From NCBI GenBank assembly GCA_902529885.1, contig CABZYC010000006.1, positions 1 to 41,074 of the forward strand: a DNA stretch of 41,074 nt, given 5' to 3'. The DNA is from an uncultured Candidatus Woesearchaeota archaeon. Lineage in GTDB: Archaea > Nanobdellota > Nanobdellia > Woesearchaeales > GW2011-AR9. Both the position numbers and the translations under genes were made by a program. Numbering within the stretch: the first letter of the stretch is position 1; each line of letters opens with the position of its first letter. This document shows, piece after piece, positions 29,890 to 38,469 of this stretch. Below the pieces are notes generated by a model, which saw only the letters and a list, made by a program, of their open reading frames with translations, was not told the origin of the DNA and did not search any database.

Positions 29890-30237
29890 TTACGGACAAA
29901 ATTGAAGTCGGCCTTGTATTAGACTACACTTTTTATGTTTTAAACGTGATAGCAGCTCTTTATCAATGGTACACACAACATAATCTTCATTGTATGTAAC
30001 TAATAAATCATCAACGTAGCCTTCAGACTCAATTATTTTTAGTACACCCTGGCTTACTAACTTTCTAACAATACCACGTGCTGCATGCGCAGCATTCCCT
30101 CCAATATATTCCATCTCGTCTATACTAGCTTCAAGAACATAAATGTCTACACCAGGAAAATCTTCTTGGATACGATGTAAAAAAGAGTTCCTACGGCCTA
30201 TCTCTACAACCAAATTAGTGTCAAGCAGTAGTTTCAT
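29890..30237 (-). CDS. PIN-domain ribonuclease-like protein
   Basis: MKLLLDTNLVVEI ... EASIDEMEYIG ... VCTIDKELLSRL. Confidence 0.75.
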   Translation of the reverse strand: MKLLLDTNLVVEIGRRNSFLHRIQEDFPGVDIYVLEASIDEMEYIGGNAAHAARGIVRKLVSQGVLKIIESEGYVDDLLVTYNEDYVVCTIDKELLSRLKHKKCSLIQGRLQFCP

Positions 30238-30847
30238 GTAATAATATCCCCCTAAAATATGATCGGCCACATACAACAAAAATGCATACAAGCAAAGTTA
30301 ACCAAAATAAGATGTTGTCTGAACTGTACCAAATCAAAAAAAGTGGTAAAATAGTTAACAAAAAGTATAAACCGTAAGCGTACCAAAAGTCAGATCTTTT
30401 CAAGAAAGACCACGTTCGACGATAGTATAACAAAGCGTGATAAATAGTGTACAATAAAATATATAATAATACAAACCAAGGATTGTATAATACTAAAAAA
30501 AAGCTTACTGCAACCAATAATGTTCCAAAAACGATTGTTGCAACATGTTTCCGTGTTAAAGAGAACCGCGATATTTTACAAGTTGCAAGTTCAGCAACAA
30601 TAAACAAGATCCAAATTACTAATAAATATCCTAGTAGACTATACCCTAAAGACACATAAGCATCTTCAGCCTGACGACTGTATGATAACATCTTAGACAA
30701 TTCCTCATTAGTAGGATTATCACTAATAGAAGGTATATCGCTTAAAACACTTAATTTATCGTTAATTGCCCCACTTATTAAAACGAGTAATATCAATAAA
30801 ATGAGGTATTTCCCAGCATCAACCAAACTACGATAAAATAGACTCAT
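30221..30847 (-). CDS. Polytopic membrane protein, unknown
   Basis: Several hydrophobic segments; ATG 30847 ~25 nt downstream of TATA-like AATTAAAG. Confidence 0.7.
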   Translation of the reverse strand: MSLFYRSLVDAGKYLILLILLVLISGAINDKLSVLSDIPSISDNPTNEELSKMLSYSRQAEDAYVSLGYSLLGYLLVIWILFIVAELATCKISRFSLTRKHVATIVFGTLLVAVSFFLVLYNPWFVLLYILLYTIYHALLYYRRTWSFLKRSDFWYAYGLYFLLTILPLFLIWYSSDNILFWLTLLVCIFVVCGRSYFRGILLHETTA

Positions 30848-30925
30848 ATTCTCGCATACACACATTACTTTAATTGTTTTTCGTTAAATCTAACCAGCAT
30901 ATTTAAATAAATACTTACATAATAA

Positions 30926-30954
30926 ATATATGTTTGAGTTCAAGGAGCATATAT
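30926..30954 (+). promoter_or_regulatory. Inverted repeat flanking the Shine-Dalgarno of the AbrB-PhoU gene
   Basis: ATATATG (30926-30932) ... AAGGAG ... CATATAT (30948-30954), ATG at 30956. Confidence 0.5.
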
Positions 30955-30955
30955 T

Positions 30956-31915
30956 ATGGTTAAGGAAGTAAGAAAAGTTATCAGTTTTGGAAAATCTAGT
31001 TTTGTTGTAAGCCTACCAAAAAAATGGGTTACAAGACATAATGTTGAAAAAGGGTCAGTATTATACCTTTCAGAACACGATAATAGCATCATATTAACTA
31101 CACATGAACAGCCAGAAGATGAAGAAAAAAGTATTACTATTGATATCAAAGACTATGATTCATACCAAATTCAACGTCTAATAAATTCTGCTTACATCTC
31201 AAATTATAGAGAAATTAAACTTGTTGGAAAAAATCTGCGAAACATGAGTGAACAAGTATTAGATATTATACATAACTTAATTGCACTTGAAGTCCTTGAG
31301 TTTGATAGTACACAAATTAGTACAAAAGATTTTCTTGACATGAACAAAATTGATATTATAGAAATTGTACGAAAAATGGACATTGTTACACGGAGCATGG
31401 TGAAAGATATGTTATTATGTTTTGAGGATGATCTTTCAAAAAATATTAAATTACGAGACAAAGACGTTAATAGATTATCATACCTTAATTTTAGAGCAAT
31501 ACGCTATGCACTTGAACACCAAAGTGCAGTATTAAAAAAGTATGACCTACGAGCAAAAGATTTACTAAATTTATATTGGACAGCTTACCACCTTGAACAA
31601 ATTGCGGATGAAGCGAAAAGGATTAGTAGGAGCATCATTATCAGTACTAAAGCTAAGGATTATAAAATTGAAATTGAGACTATCCTTGAAAACCTTAAGA
31701 CATATTATCTAAGTGCGTTCAAATATTTAATCTCTAAAGAACGAACGTTAGCCATCAAGCTTAGTACAAAAAAACGTGCAATCAGTGATTCTATCGACGA
31801 TTTATATTTCAAAGTTGAACTTGACGCACATGGATACTATCTATTAGACCGTGCACGAAGAATGTTAGGGTCAATCCATGAATTAAACAGGCTTACGTAC
31901 CAACGCGTAGATTAA
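30956..31915 (+). CDS. AbrB-PhoU domain phosphate uptake regulator-like protein
   Basis: KVISFGKSSFVVSLPKKWVTRHNVEKGS (AbrB-like) plus helical PhoU-like C-terminus. Confidence 0.85.
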   Translation: MVKEVRKVISFGKSSFVVSLPKKWVTRHNVEKGSVLYLSEHDNSIILTTHEQPEDEEKSITIDIKDYDSYQIQRLINSAYISNYREIKLVGKNLRNMSEQVLDIIHNLIALEVLEFDSTQISTKDFLDMNKIDIIEIVRKMDIVTRSMVKDMLLCFEDDLSKNIKLRDKDVNRLSYLNFRAIRYALEHQSAVLKKYDLRAKDLLNLYWTAYHLEQIADEAKRISRSIIISTKAKDYKIEIETILENLKTYYLSAFKYLISKERTLAIKLSTKKRAISDSIDDLYFKVELDAHGYYLLDRARRMLGSIHELNRLTYQRVD

Positions 31916-31946
31916 GTTTAAAAAAAAAGTTATTTAATTACTTTTT

Positions 31947-32975
31947 ATGAAGTTAGAACAGGCAGTCTTACATAATAAAGAGATTGAACCTTACCTTAAA
32001 CTTGAACATAAAATTGAACCGTTTTTCACCACAAAACATTCTTCAATACAAAAAATAGTCTTTCCAGATAATAAAACTTTTTTGATTAAAGAATACCACG
32101 ATGTTGAGCATGGATCAGATATTTATAGACTTCAAAGGCACCCAGACATTTTGTCAAGGCACGAAGAACGTATGCTCAAATTAATGCAAAATACAGTTGG
32201 ACATAAAGGACCTTGTGTACCAACACTTTATGCAACCCTTCCATACTCAGAAAAACCTAAGATTATTATGGAATATATTGATGGGAAAGACGATATTCAA
32301 TTACTAAATGAAGGTGCAAGCCAAGATTTCATAATTAAAAGGTTAAAAGAACTAATCAGTTTTGAACAACAAATGTATGATATCATGAAAAAAAGTTTGA
32401 GAGGAAACGCAATGAATGTTAGGTCTAGGCTTACACGTGACATACAACAGGTTAGAAAAGAACTAGGTTCTAATAGCTCATTCCAACCAAAATTGGCTTC
32501 TTTACATTGGAATTATACACCACAACATGGAGACATTAGGTTACAACATCATATTGAAAATGAAAAAAGAGCCGTCTGGATAGATTTTGAACAAGCCGGC
32601 CGGTACCCCCAAGGGTACAGTATTGTAACATATACATCAGCGAATAAAGGACTATCACGTCTACCTTACGAAACTTTTAATGAAGTAATTAACCAGTATG
32701 CCACAGGAATAAACAAAAAGCATGTTAGATCGGGCGTTTATTCCTTAATAGCACCACAAGAATTGGCATTATGCGCGTCCACATTACATTATCCTAAAGA
32801 AGTTCAACAACTCTATCTGCAAGGACAAACTGTAAAAGAAATGTTGAATGAGCGTATAAGTTATGCTCACGACATGCTTGAAAAAAGTTTATCCCAAGGA
32901 AATTTAACGCGGTACCACCGCCTGTTTCAGGGTTCAATGATGAAAATAGTTGAAGATTTACGTAAAAATTTATAA
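31947..32975 (+). CDS. Aminoglycoside-phosphotransferase-like kinase
   Basis: PQHGDIRLQHHI and VWIDFEQAG. Confidence 0.75.
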   Translation: MKLEQAVLHNKEIEPYLKLEHKIEPFFTTKHSSIQKIVFPDNKTFLIKEYHDVEHGSDIYRLQRHPDILSRHEERMLKLMQNTVGHKGPCVPTLYATLPYSEKPKIIMEYIDGKDDIQLLNEGASQDFIIKRLKELISFEQQMYDIMKKSLRGNAMNVRSRLTRDIQQVRKELGSNSSFQPKLASLHWNYTPQHGDIRLQHHIENEKRAVWIDFEQAGRYPQGYSIVTYTSANKGLSRLPYETFNEVINQYATGINKKHVRSGVYSLIAPQELALCASTLHYPKEVQQLYLQGQTVKEMLNERISYAHDMLEKSLSQGNLTRYHRLFQGSMMKIVEDLRKNL

Positions 32976-33006
32976 ACAGAAGACCGACTACACGAAGATA
33001 TCCCAT

Positions 33007-33092
33007 GTGGGGGTAGCAAAGTCTGGTCAAATGCGCAGGACTTAAGATCCTGTCTCTTAGTGAGTTCGAGGGTTCGAATCCCTCCCCCCACA
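33007..33092 (+). tRNA. tRNA-Leu (UAA)
   Basis: Acceptor GTGGGGG/CCCCCAC, anticodon arm CAGGA-CTTAAGA-TCCTG, variable arm, T arm GAGGG-TTCGAAT-CCCTC, discriminator A, no encoded CCA. Confidence 0.96.
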
Positions 33093-34085
33093 TAGTCCTT
33101 CTACAATCTTCTCACTAATATTTGTTTGATACAATTCTTGTATCCCGCCATATTGTACGTTCCCGTTAACTTCTAGTAAAACACTTAATGGACCACCACC
33201 ATAGCGTTCTGGTAACCATAACACGCCTGGTGTATCACGGTACAGTTCTGGGTCAGTACGAATAAAATCGTTACCCATCACCCGTAAGTTAAGACCTAAC
33301 CGTAATAAGTCGCTGGCAATATATTCAGAGGGTGTAACCTCCGTTTTCACTGCGCGACCTTGCATTAACGAGTTTTTTGACACAGCAATATTGTTTATTG
33401 GACCCTCTGCCCTACGCGACATGCCCAGAGCATACTCGTCCGCGCATAACACCCGGATACTTTCAGATTCTAAGTAGTCAGTACTCCGTTCATGTTCACT
33501 GACAACATAAGGTTGCCCGATCAATTTATGGTTACGTTGTATACCAGATAAAACAGAACATAGTTCTGTCTCAGACACTTTTTCATGTTTCATATCTTCC
33601 TCACCGTCAACACCGCACAGATCTATACGGTACCCATCATCTTTTTGTACGCGGATAATACCTTTACCTTTACCACCAAACCGGTCTTTCAAAATAACGC
33701 CGCCCGGTACCTCTGCTGACCAATAATTAACAAAGTCCATTATGTTTTCAGGACCTACTTCGTACGTGCGAACGTGTGCTACTTGAAGTTCCCTGAACAC
33801 TTTCGGTGACACCCCTTTATCTCTCACACATAATAAACTGTCACTATCATTAATAGTACCCATACGTCTTTCTAATGCTTGTATATGACTGCGCACTTCT
33901 GTAAAACTACATTTCTTGAGGTACCCATAAAACTTGTTTCGAATAAACAAAGGGCCGTCACGTTGTACCGGTCGTTCCATATTAACAATATCTGCAGTGT
34001 ACCCATACCGTTCAAACGATTGTTGTAGTTCATGTTCTAACGAATTGCTTCGTTTACTATTACTTCCCCAAATATTAACATGCAT
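33057..34085 (-). CDS. ATP-grasp ligase-like protein; C-terminus runs antisense into tRNA-Leu
   Basis: GGVILKDRFGGKGKGIIRV and VLLEVNGNVQYGGI; start ATG 34085 shares A with upstream TAA (TAATG). Confidence 0.75.
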   Translation of the reverse strand: MHVNIWGSNSKRSNSLEHELQQSFERYGYTADIVNMERPVQRDGPLFIRNKFYGYLKKCSFTEVRSHIQALERRMGTINDSDSLLCVRDKGVSPKVFRELQVAHVRTYEVGPENIMDFVNYWSAEVPGGVILKDRFGGKGKGIIRVQKDDGYRIDLCGVDGEEDMKHEKVSETELCSVLSGIQRNHKLIGQPYVVSEHERSTDYLESESIRVLCADEYALGMSRRAEGPINNIAVSKNSLMQGRAVKTEVTPSEYIASDLLRLGLNLRVMGNDFIRTDPELYRDTPGVLWLPERYGGGPLSVLLEVNGNVQYGGIQELYQTNISEKIVEGLCGGRDSNPRTH

Positions 34086-35155
34086 TATAATCTCCTTACA
34101 AAATATTCTCTTGTGCATCGTGCAAGTGCATCTTCATACAATTCTACGCCCAACCCAACATCTTGCGGTGATAAAGCTAACGGTTCCATGCTGTACCCAA
34201 GCGATCCACTTATTGGTTCTTTAAGGACGCTCGCACGCGGTTTACCTGTGGTAAAAAAGTCTAAACTTGGTACAGCAAATTCTAAATGACGAGCGTACGC
34301 TGCTGCAATATCTGTCATGGTAGTCCCACCACAGTATGTCTGAAGTCCTGCCTCCTTAGCTTGCATGACCGACTCATGCACGGCTGAATAATGTCCTAAC
34401 TTTAACAATTTTAAGTTGACTGCATCCATGGTATCCTTAAACCTGTGCATGTCTTCAAGACTCTGTACACTCTCGTCGAGCATGACATGTGCATGATCAC
34501 GCAGTTTATTATTCAAAGATTCGCGGCCCACAGAGAAGGGTTGTTCAATCATGTATACACCGTCAAGCTCGCTAGCACGATCATACACGGTTTCGTCCCA
34601 TGCCTGGTTAACGTCAATCCATAAACTCACACTAGGCAGTGTTTCACGGAACATATTAATACGCTCAAAATCGTCGTTAAGGTCCCCTGACAGTTTCATT
34701 CGTACAAAATCATAATCTGCATAACGGTGTAACCCTTTTTGCAATTTTTGGCCTTTCACGTTCGCGCCAATGAATCCTGCGTACGATACAATCTCACGTT
34801 GTTGATCGTTCATTAAACGGTGTAATGGAACACCAATCTGCCGTGAATATAAATCAAACAGTGCAGACTCAATACCCATGGCCGTGCTCGAACCAAGCTG
34901 TGTATACCCAGGATCGAAAGAAAATGGTGTGATTGAAGGCCCTACTTCAATAGACTGTGCCCATGCCACTGCCTGATTAAAACTGCTGTCAAGTGTTTCA
35001 CCGTTAATGTGCGGACGTGGACAAGTCTCGCCCACACCCATATGTTCACCATCACTAATCTGGATAATGACAGCGTTCACGGTGTCCTGTGATGCTTGCG
35101 ATGTTACAAACGGTATTGTACGTCGAATAACACATTTGTTAACTTTAATTTCCAT
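34085..35155 (-). CDS. Enolase superfamily, MLE/dipeptide-epimerase-like
   Basis: VRMKLSG, WIDVNQAW (D), MIEQPF (E), MLDESVQS (D), NLKLLKLGHY (K), CGGTTMTDIAAAYARHL. Confidence 0.87.
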   Translation of the reverse strand: MEIKVNKCVIRRTIPFVTSQASQDTVNAVIIQISDGEHMGVGETCPRPHINGETLDSSFNQAVAWAQSIEVGPSITPFSFDPGYTQLGSSTAMGIESALFDLYSRQIGVPLHRLMNDQQREIVSYAGFIGANVKGQKLQKGLHRYADYDFVRMKLSGDLNDDFERINMFRETLPSVSLWIDVNQAWDETVYDRASELDGVYMIEQPFSVGRESLNNKLRDHAHVMLDESVQSLEDMHRFKDTMDAVNLKLLKLGHYSAVHESVMQAKEAGLQTYCGGTTMTDIAAAYARHLEFAVPSLDFFTTGKPRASVLKEPISGSLGYSMEPLALSPQDVGLGVELYEDALARCTREYFVRRL

Positions 35156-35273
35156 AGCCCACCACCCAACATATCCAGTTTATAAACGCATCGGATCATA
35201 CATGAGAAATCTTACTTAAAAAATAAGCTTAAAACGATATTTTTAAAAATGGTAACTGTTCGCCACACCTTAT

Positions 35274-35345
35274 GCCTTTATGGCTCAGTGGTAGAGCGTT
35301 ACCTTGGTAAGGTAAAGGTCCCGGGTTCAAATCCCGGTAAAGGCT
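35274..35345 (+). tRNA. tRNA-Thr (GGU)
   Basis: GCCTTTA/TAAAGGC acceptor, anticodon arm TTACC-TTGGTAA-GGTAA, T arm CCGGG-TTCAAAT-CCCGG, discriminator T. Confidence 0.96.
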
Positions 35346-35383
35346 TTCTATATTCTGATATTTAGCACCTAAATTCAATTAAT

Positions 35384-35917
35384 TTATTGAAAACGTAACT
35401 CTTTTTCTTTGTTCAAATCGATCCCATAATTTGCATATACTTTGGTCGTGTTTATTGCCGTGGTTTCACTCATATCATTCCCAAGCAGTTTTACAATAGT
35501 TTCCACTTCCTCAACACTTTTACCTTCAATCTCCACATAAGGTGGGATCATTGGCCACTCATCAATCTCAATGTCAACGCCATCAAGCGTGTAACTTGTC
35601 CTTCTATTTTCTTGGTACGCACGCGCATTGTATCCTAGCTTTTTTAATAAAGAGTGCATAACCTCAAAATTGTCAACGACAACTTCTAATTCTTTAGTCC
35701 CATCGACATCATCAGAGTGTATCTCTTTAATGGTAAGCGTGGTCTTACTACCGTCTGTACGGAGACGTACCCAGGAGTCAGGGTTCACAGGCGTAAAATC
35801 GTATACGTAACGTTGTTGAAACTTTTCTTTGACAAAAATCGCACCAATCTCTTCTAACAACTGTTTCATTAACTCAACGTTAACATCCAATATTTTTGTT
35901 TCAAACTCAATTTCCAT
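35384..35917 (-). CDS. CYTH-domain (CyaB/ThTPase-like) protein
   Basis: EFETK (ExExK), WVRLRTDGSKTTLTIKE, YVEIEGKS. Confidence 0.9.
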   Translation of the reverse strand: MEIEFETKILDVNVELMKQLLEEIGAIFVKEKFQQRYVYDFTPVNPDSWVRLRTDGSKTTLTIKEIHSDDVDGTKELEVVVDNFEVMHSLLKKLGYNARAYQENRRTSYTLDGVDIEIDEWPMIPPYVEIEGKSVEEVETIVKLLGNDMSETTAINTTKVYANYGIDLNKEKELRFQ

Positions 35918-35941
35918 AATGCCCAATTACTTGATTTCTAT

Positions 35942-35978
35942 AAAAAATAGTAGGCTCTGCATGAGCAGGGCATACTAT
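35942..35978 (-). terminator. Long hairpin followed by T-tract upstream of CYTH gene
   Basis: ATAGTA-G-GCTCTGC-ATGA-GCAGGGC-A-TACTAT (35947-35978); minus-strand T run at 35942-35946. Confidence 0.55.
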
Positions 35979-36063
35979 ACAAAAACACCAAAGCACAAAA
36001 AATTGAAAATAATCTCTTTTTTAAGATACTAAACCTTAAATAAAAAATGTTTATTAGACAACC

Positions 36064-36948
36064 ATGCGTTTAATTGGAATAATAAATGAGCATGCAGGAA
36101 ATTATTCTAGAAGAGAAGTTGAACAATATCAAGAACTTCTCAAAGATAGTTCTCACGATGGAGAAATATTTACAGTATCATGCTTAGATGATACTGAGTA
36201 CATTATCAAAAATAATCCAGCAAACATTTATTGTATTGGAGGAGGCGACGGAACAATCTCACGTACAATGACGCTTCTTAACAAACATTCAGATTGTAGG
36301 ACAGTGGCACCATTAAGTCTCGGTACAATGAACAATTTAGCACAGTATTATGACTTGCATGACGGTGCCCTTGATCTTATTAGAAGGAGATTAAGATTAA
36401 AACCTAGTAGTCAACAATTTTTTGAACAATTATGTAATAATGATTTTAACGCAAGGCCTATCAGACCACTAAAAATTAATGACGATATTGGTTTTAATGT
36501 GGGTACAGGAATTGTACACGATCTATTATATAATTTTAACAAAAGTAAAGAATTTTATCCTTTAAGAGTATTGAGGACAATCAAAGAATCGTTACAGGAC
36601 CCTGGGCACCGTGACATGATACACCTTGGTGAAAGAGTTAGTGATGAGTATACAGGATTTTACGCAGCAGTATACCCAAATGCTAGCATAGGACTAAAAT
36701 CAATGCAAGTTAAAATGTTAGGTGGGAACACTAGTAAGGTTGACCTTTCAGCAACAAGACTTTCACGGTTACAACTATTACTTAACGCTCCAAGAACTTT
36801 GTTCACATTGTTACCAAACACAGATTATGTACACACAGATTATATTGAAATAAAACATAGTGTACAATACCAAGTTGACGGAGACACTTATGAAGCCGAT
36901 ACTTTGTATGTAGAACGAAGTGAACCTTACACTATCTTAACGAAATGA
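36064..36948 (+). CDS. Diacylglycerol-kinase-catalytic-domain-like lipid kinase
   Basis: IYCIGGGDGTISRTM; PLSLGTMNNLA. Confidence 0.87.
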   Translation: MRLIGIINEHAGNYSRREVEQYQELLKDSSHDGEIFTVSCLDDTEYIIKNNPANIYCIGGGDGTISRTMTLLNKHSDCRTVAPLSLGTMNNLAQYYDLHDGALDLIRRRLRLKPSSQQFFEQLCNNDFNARPIRPLKINDDIGFNVGTGIVHDLLYNFNKSKEFYPLRVLRTIKESLQDPGHRDMIHLGERVSDEYTGFYAAVYPNASIGLKSMQVKMLGGNTSKVDLSATRLSRLQLLLNAPRTLFTLLPNTDYVHTDYIEIKHSVQYQVDGDTYEADTLYVERSEPYTILTK

Positions 36949-37311
36949 TTCGTACAATTCTTGTTTTCCAACCGCTGGTTTCACACCAGAACTAAGCATC
37001 CATTCAAACATGCATTCAGGTTCACGTTTACAAAGTAAGTACTGTTTAAACAGTTGAAAATCACTTATCTCTTGTTCAACGTACCAATCAACTTTCCCAT
37101 CATGTTTAGCTTCGTACATTGGTAAAGTACCGTCAATTAACAAATAATTCATGTTATCTTTACGGAAAAAAATGCTAGTGGATTCCTTTCCTGTACACAA
37201 AGAATTTGTACGGTACGACAATGTTTCATGATCAACATTTGGAACAGATAAAGTTGACGTGTACAAAGACCCGCACAAACCCGCAACTTTTACCATTTTT
37301 GATAAATCCAT
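36937..37311 (-). CDS. Hypothetical protein
   Basis: 124-aa ORF converging on the lipid kinase gene with a 12-nt overlap. Confidence 0.6.
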   Translation of the reverse strand: MDLSKMVKVAGLCGSLYTSTLSVPNVDHETLSYRTNSLCTGKESTSIFFRKDNMNYLLIDGTLPMYEAKHDGKVDWYVEQEISDFQLFKQYLLCKREPECMFEWMLSSGVKPAVGKQELYESFR

Positions 37312-37378
37312 GTTTCAACCAAAGTACATTATACATATAAGCATAACCCTTATATACTCAAAAATAAATATTTGAGAA

Positions 37379-38287
37379 GTGCCACGCCGTAAAAATGAGA
37401 CTGACAAATTAGATTACATCTTGTTATCGCCAGGATCAAAGTTTAACAAAAAAGTGCGTGAAATTGGAAAGTTTCTACATCTGCACATGGACAATTACGA
37501 TAGTAATGTTGGGCGAAGTATTGAAGGTGCACTATTCGTTCTAAACTTTTTAGCAATCATACTTTTTATGGTTAATACACTGCAGCTTGAACCACACATT
37601 ATGAAGTGGTTAAAAATTGCAGAAATAACGGTTGTATCAATTTTCATACTTGAATACGCTGCACGGTACTATGTTGCTAAACAAAAGTTGAAGTATGTTA
37701 CTAGTGGATACGCAATCATAGACTTATTATCGATTTTACCAGTAATTATACTCATTATAGACTTTTCTTTCCTTCGTATTTTTCGATGGTTACGATTTTT
37801 CAGGATGATACGTATCCTTCGTTTTCAACGGATGTTCAAACAACAAAATACACTGTTTGGTAAACTTACTGAGACAGAAATTGTTGTTACACGCATTATT
37901 TTAACCGTGTTCACCATCATTTTTGTGAGTGCAGGATTAATATGGTCAGTAGAAACAAAGTTTGGTAACCAAGATATGGGCACCATTTTTGACGCAATGT
38001 ATTTTGCAATTGTAACCTTGTCAACTGTTGGTTATGGTGACATTACACCTTTAACTCCATTAGGTAAAGGTATCACTACAGTCATGATACTTTCAGGTGT
38101 AGCCTTAATACCCTATCAGTTAACTCAATTAGCAAAAATATTGATTAAATCTGGTTACATTGAATCTAATGAACTACAACAGTTTGGTGGTGCGAAAGGT
38201 GCGTTTAGAATTGATATGGAAGAAATTGAATGTCCACACTGTAAAAAACCGGTTAAAATGAAATCATCTAAACGTAAGCGTGTCTAA
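37379..38287 (+). CDS. Voltage-gated K+ channel
   Basis: S4 RIFRWLRFFRMIRILRFQR; pore TLSTVGYGDITPLT; C-terminal CPHC; GTG start. Confidence 0.93.
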   Translation: MPRRKNETDKLDYILLSPGSKFNKKVREIGKFLHLHMDNYDSNVGRSIEGALFVLNFLAIILFMVNTLQLEPHIMKWLKIAEITVVSIFILEYAARYYVAKQKLKYVTSGYAIIDLLSILPVIILIIDFSFLRIFRWLRFFRMIRILRFQRMFKQQNTLFGKLTETEIVVTRIILTVFTIIFVSAGLIWSVETKFGNQDMGTIFDAMYFAIVTLSTVGYGDITPLTPLGKGITTVMILSGVALIPYQLTQLAKILIKSGYIESNELQQFGGAKGAFRIDMEEIECPHCKKPVKMKSSKRKRV

Positions 38288-38440
38288 CTCGATTTCTAAT
38301 ATAAAAGGCATTAGCATACCAATACTTACTAAAAAAAGTGCGTAATTCCAAGGAAATAATATATCGCTTACAGATAATACAAAACTTAAAATTAAGAAGA
38401 TCTTTCCTAGAATAAACAGCATGAATTCTACCAAACGCAT
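38264..38440 (-). CDS. 58-aa putative two-TM membrane protein (below ORF-track cutoff)
   Basis: MRLVEFMLFILGKIFLILSFVLSVSDILFPWNYALFLVSIGMLMPFILEIELDTLTFR*, translated codon by codon. Confidence 0.5.
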   Translation of the reverse strand: MRLVEFMLFILGKIFLILSFVLSVSDILFPWNYALFLVSIGMLMPFILEIELDTLTFR

Positions 38441-38469
38441 AAAACAATGAATAATGTTCTAGTATATAA

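Noticed and set aside
29890-30237. PIN protein as VapC toxin of a VapBC system
   Set aside because: No small AbrB/RHH antitoxin ORF adjacent; the neighbour is a polytopic membrane protein
32794-33093. Minus-strand ORF starting MWGEGFEPSNSLRDRILSPAHLTRLCYPHMG
   Set aside because: Its N-terminus is the antisense translation of tRNA-Leu, a well-known annotation artefact; the rest is antisense to the APH-like kinase
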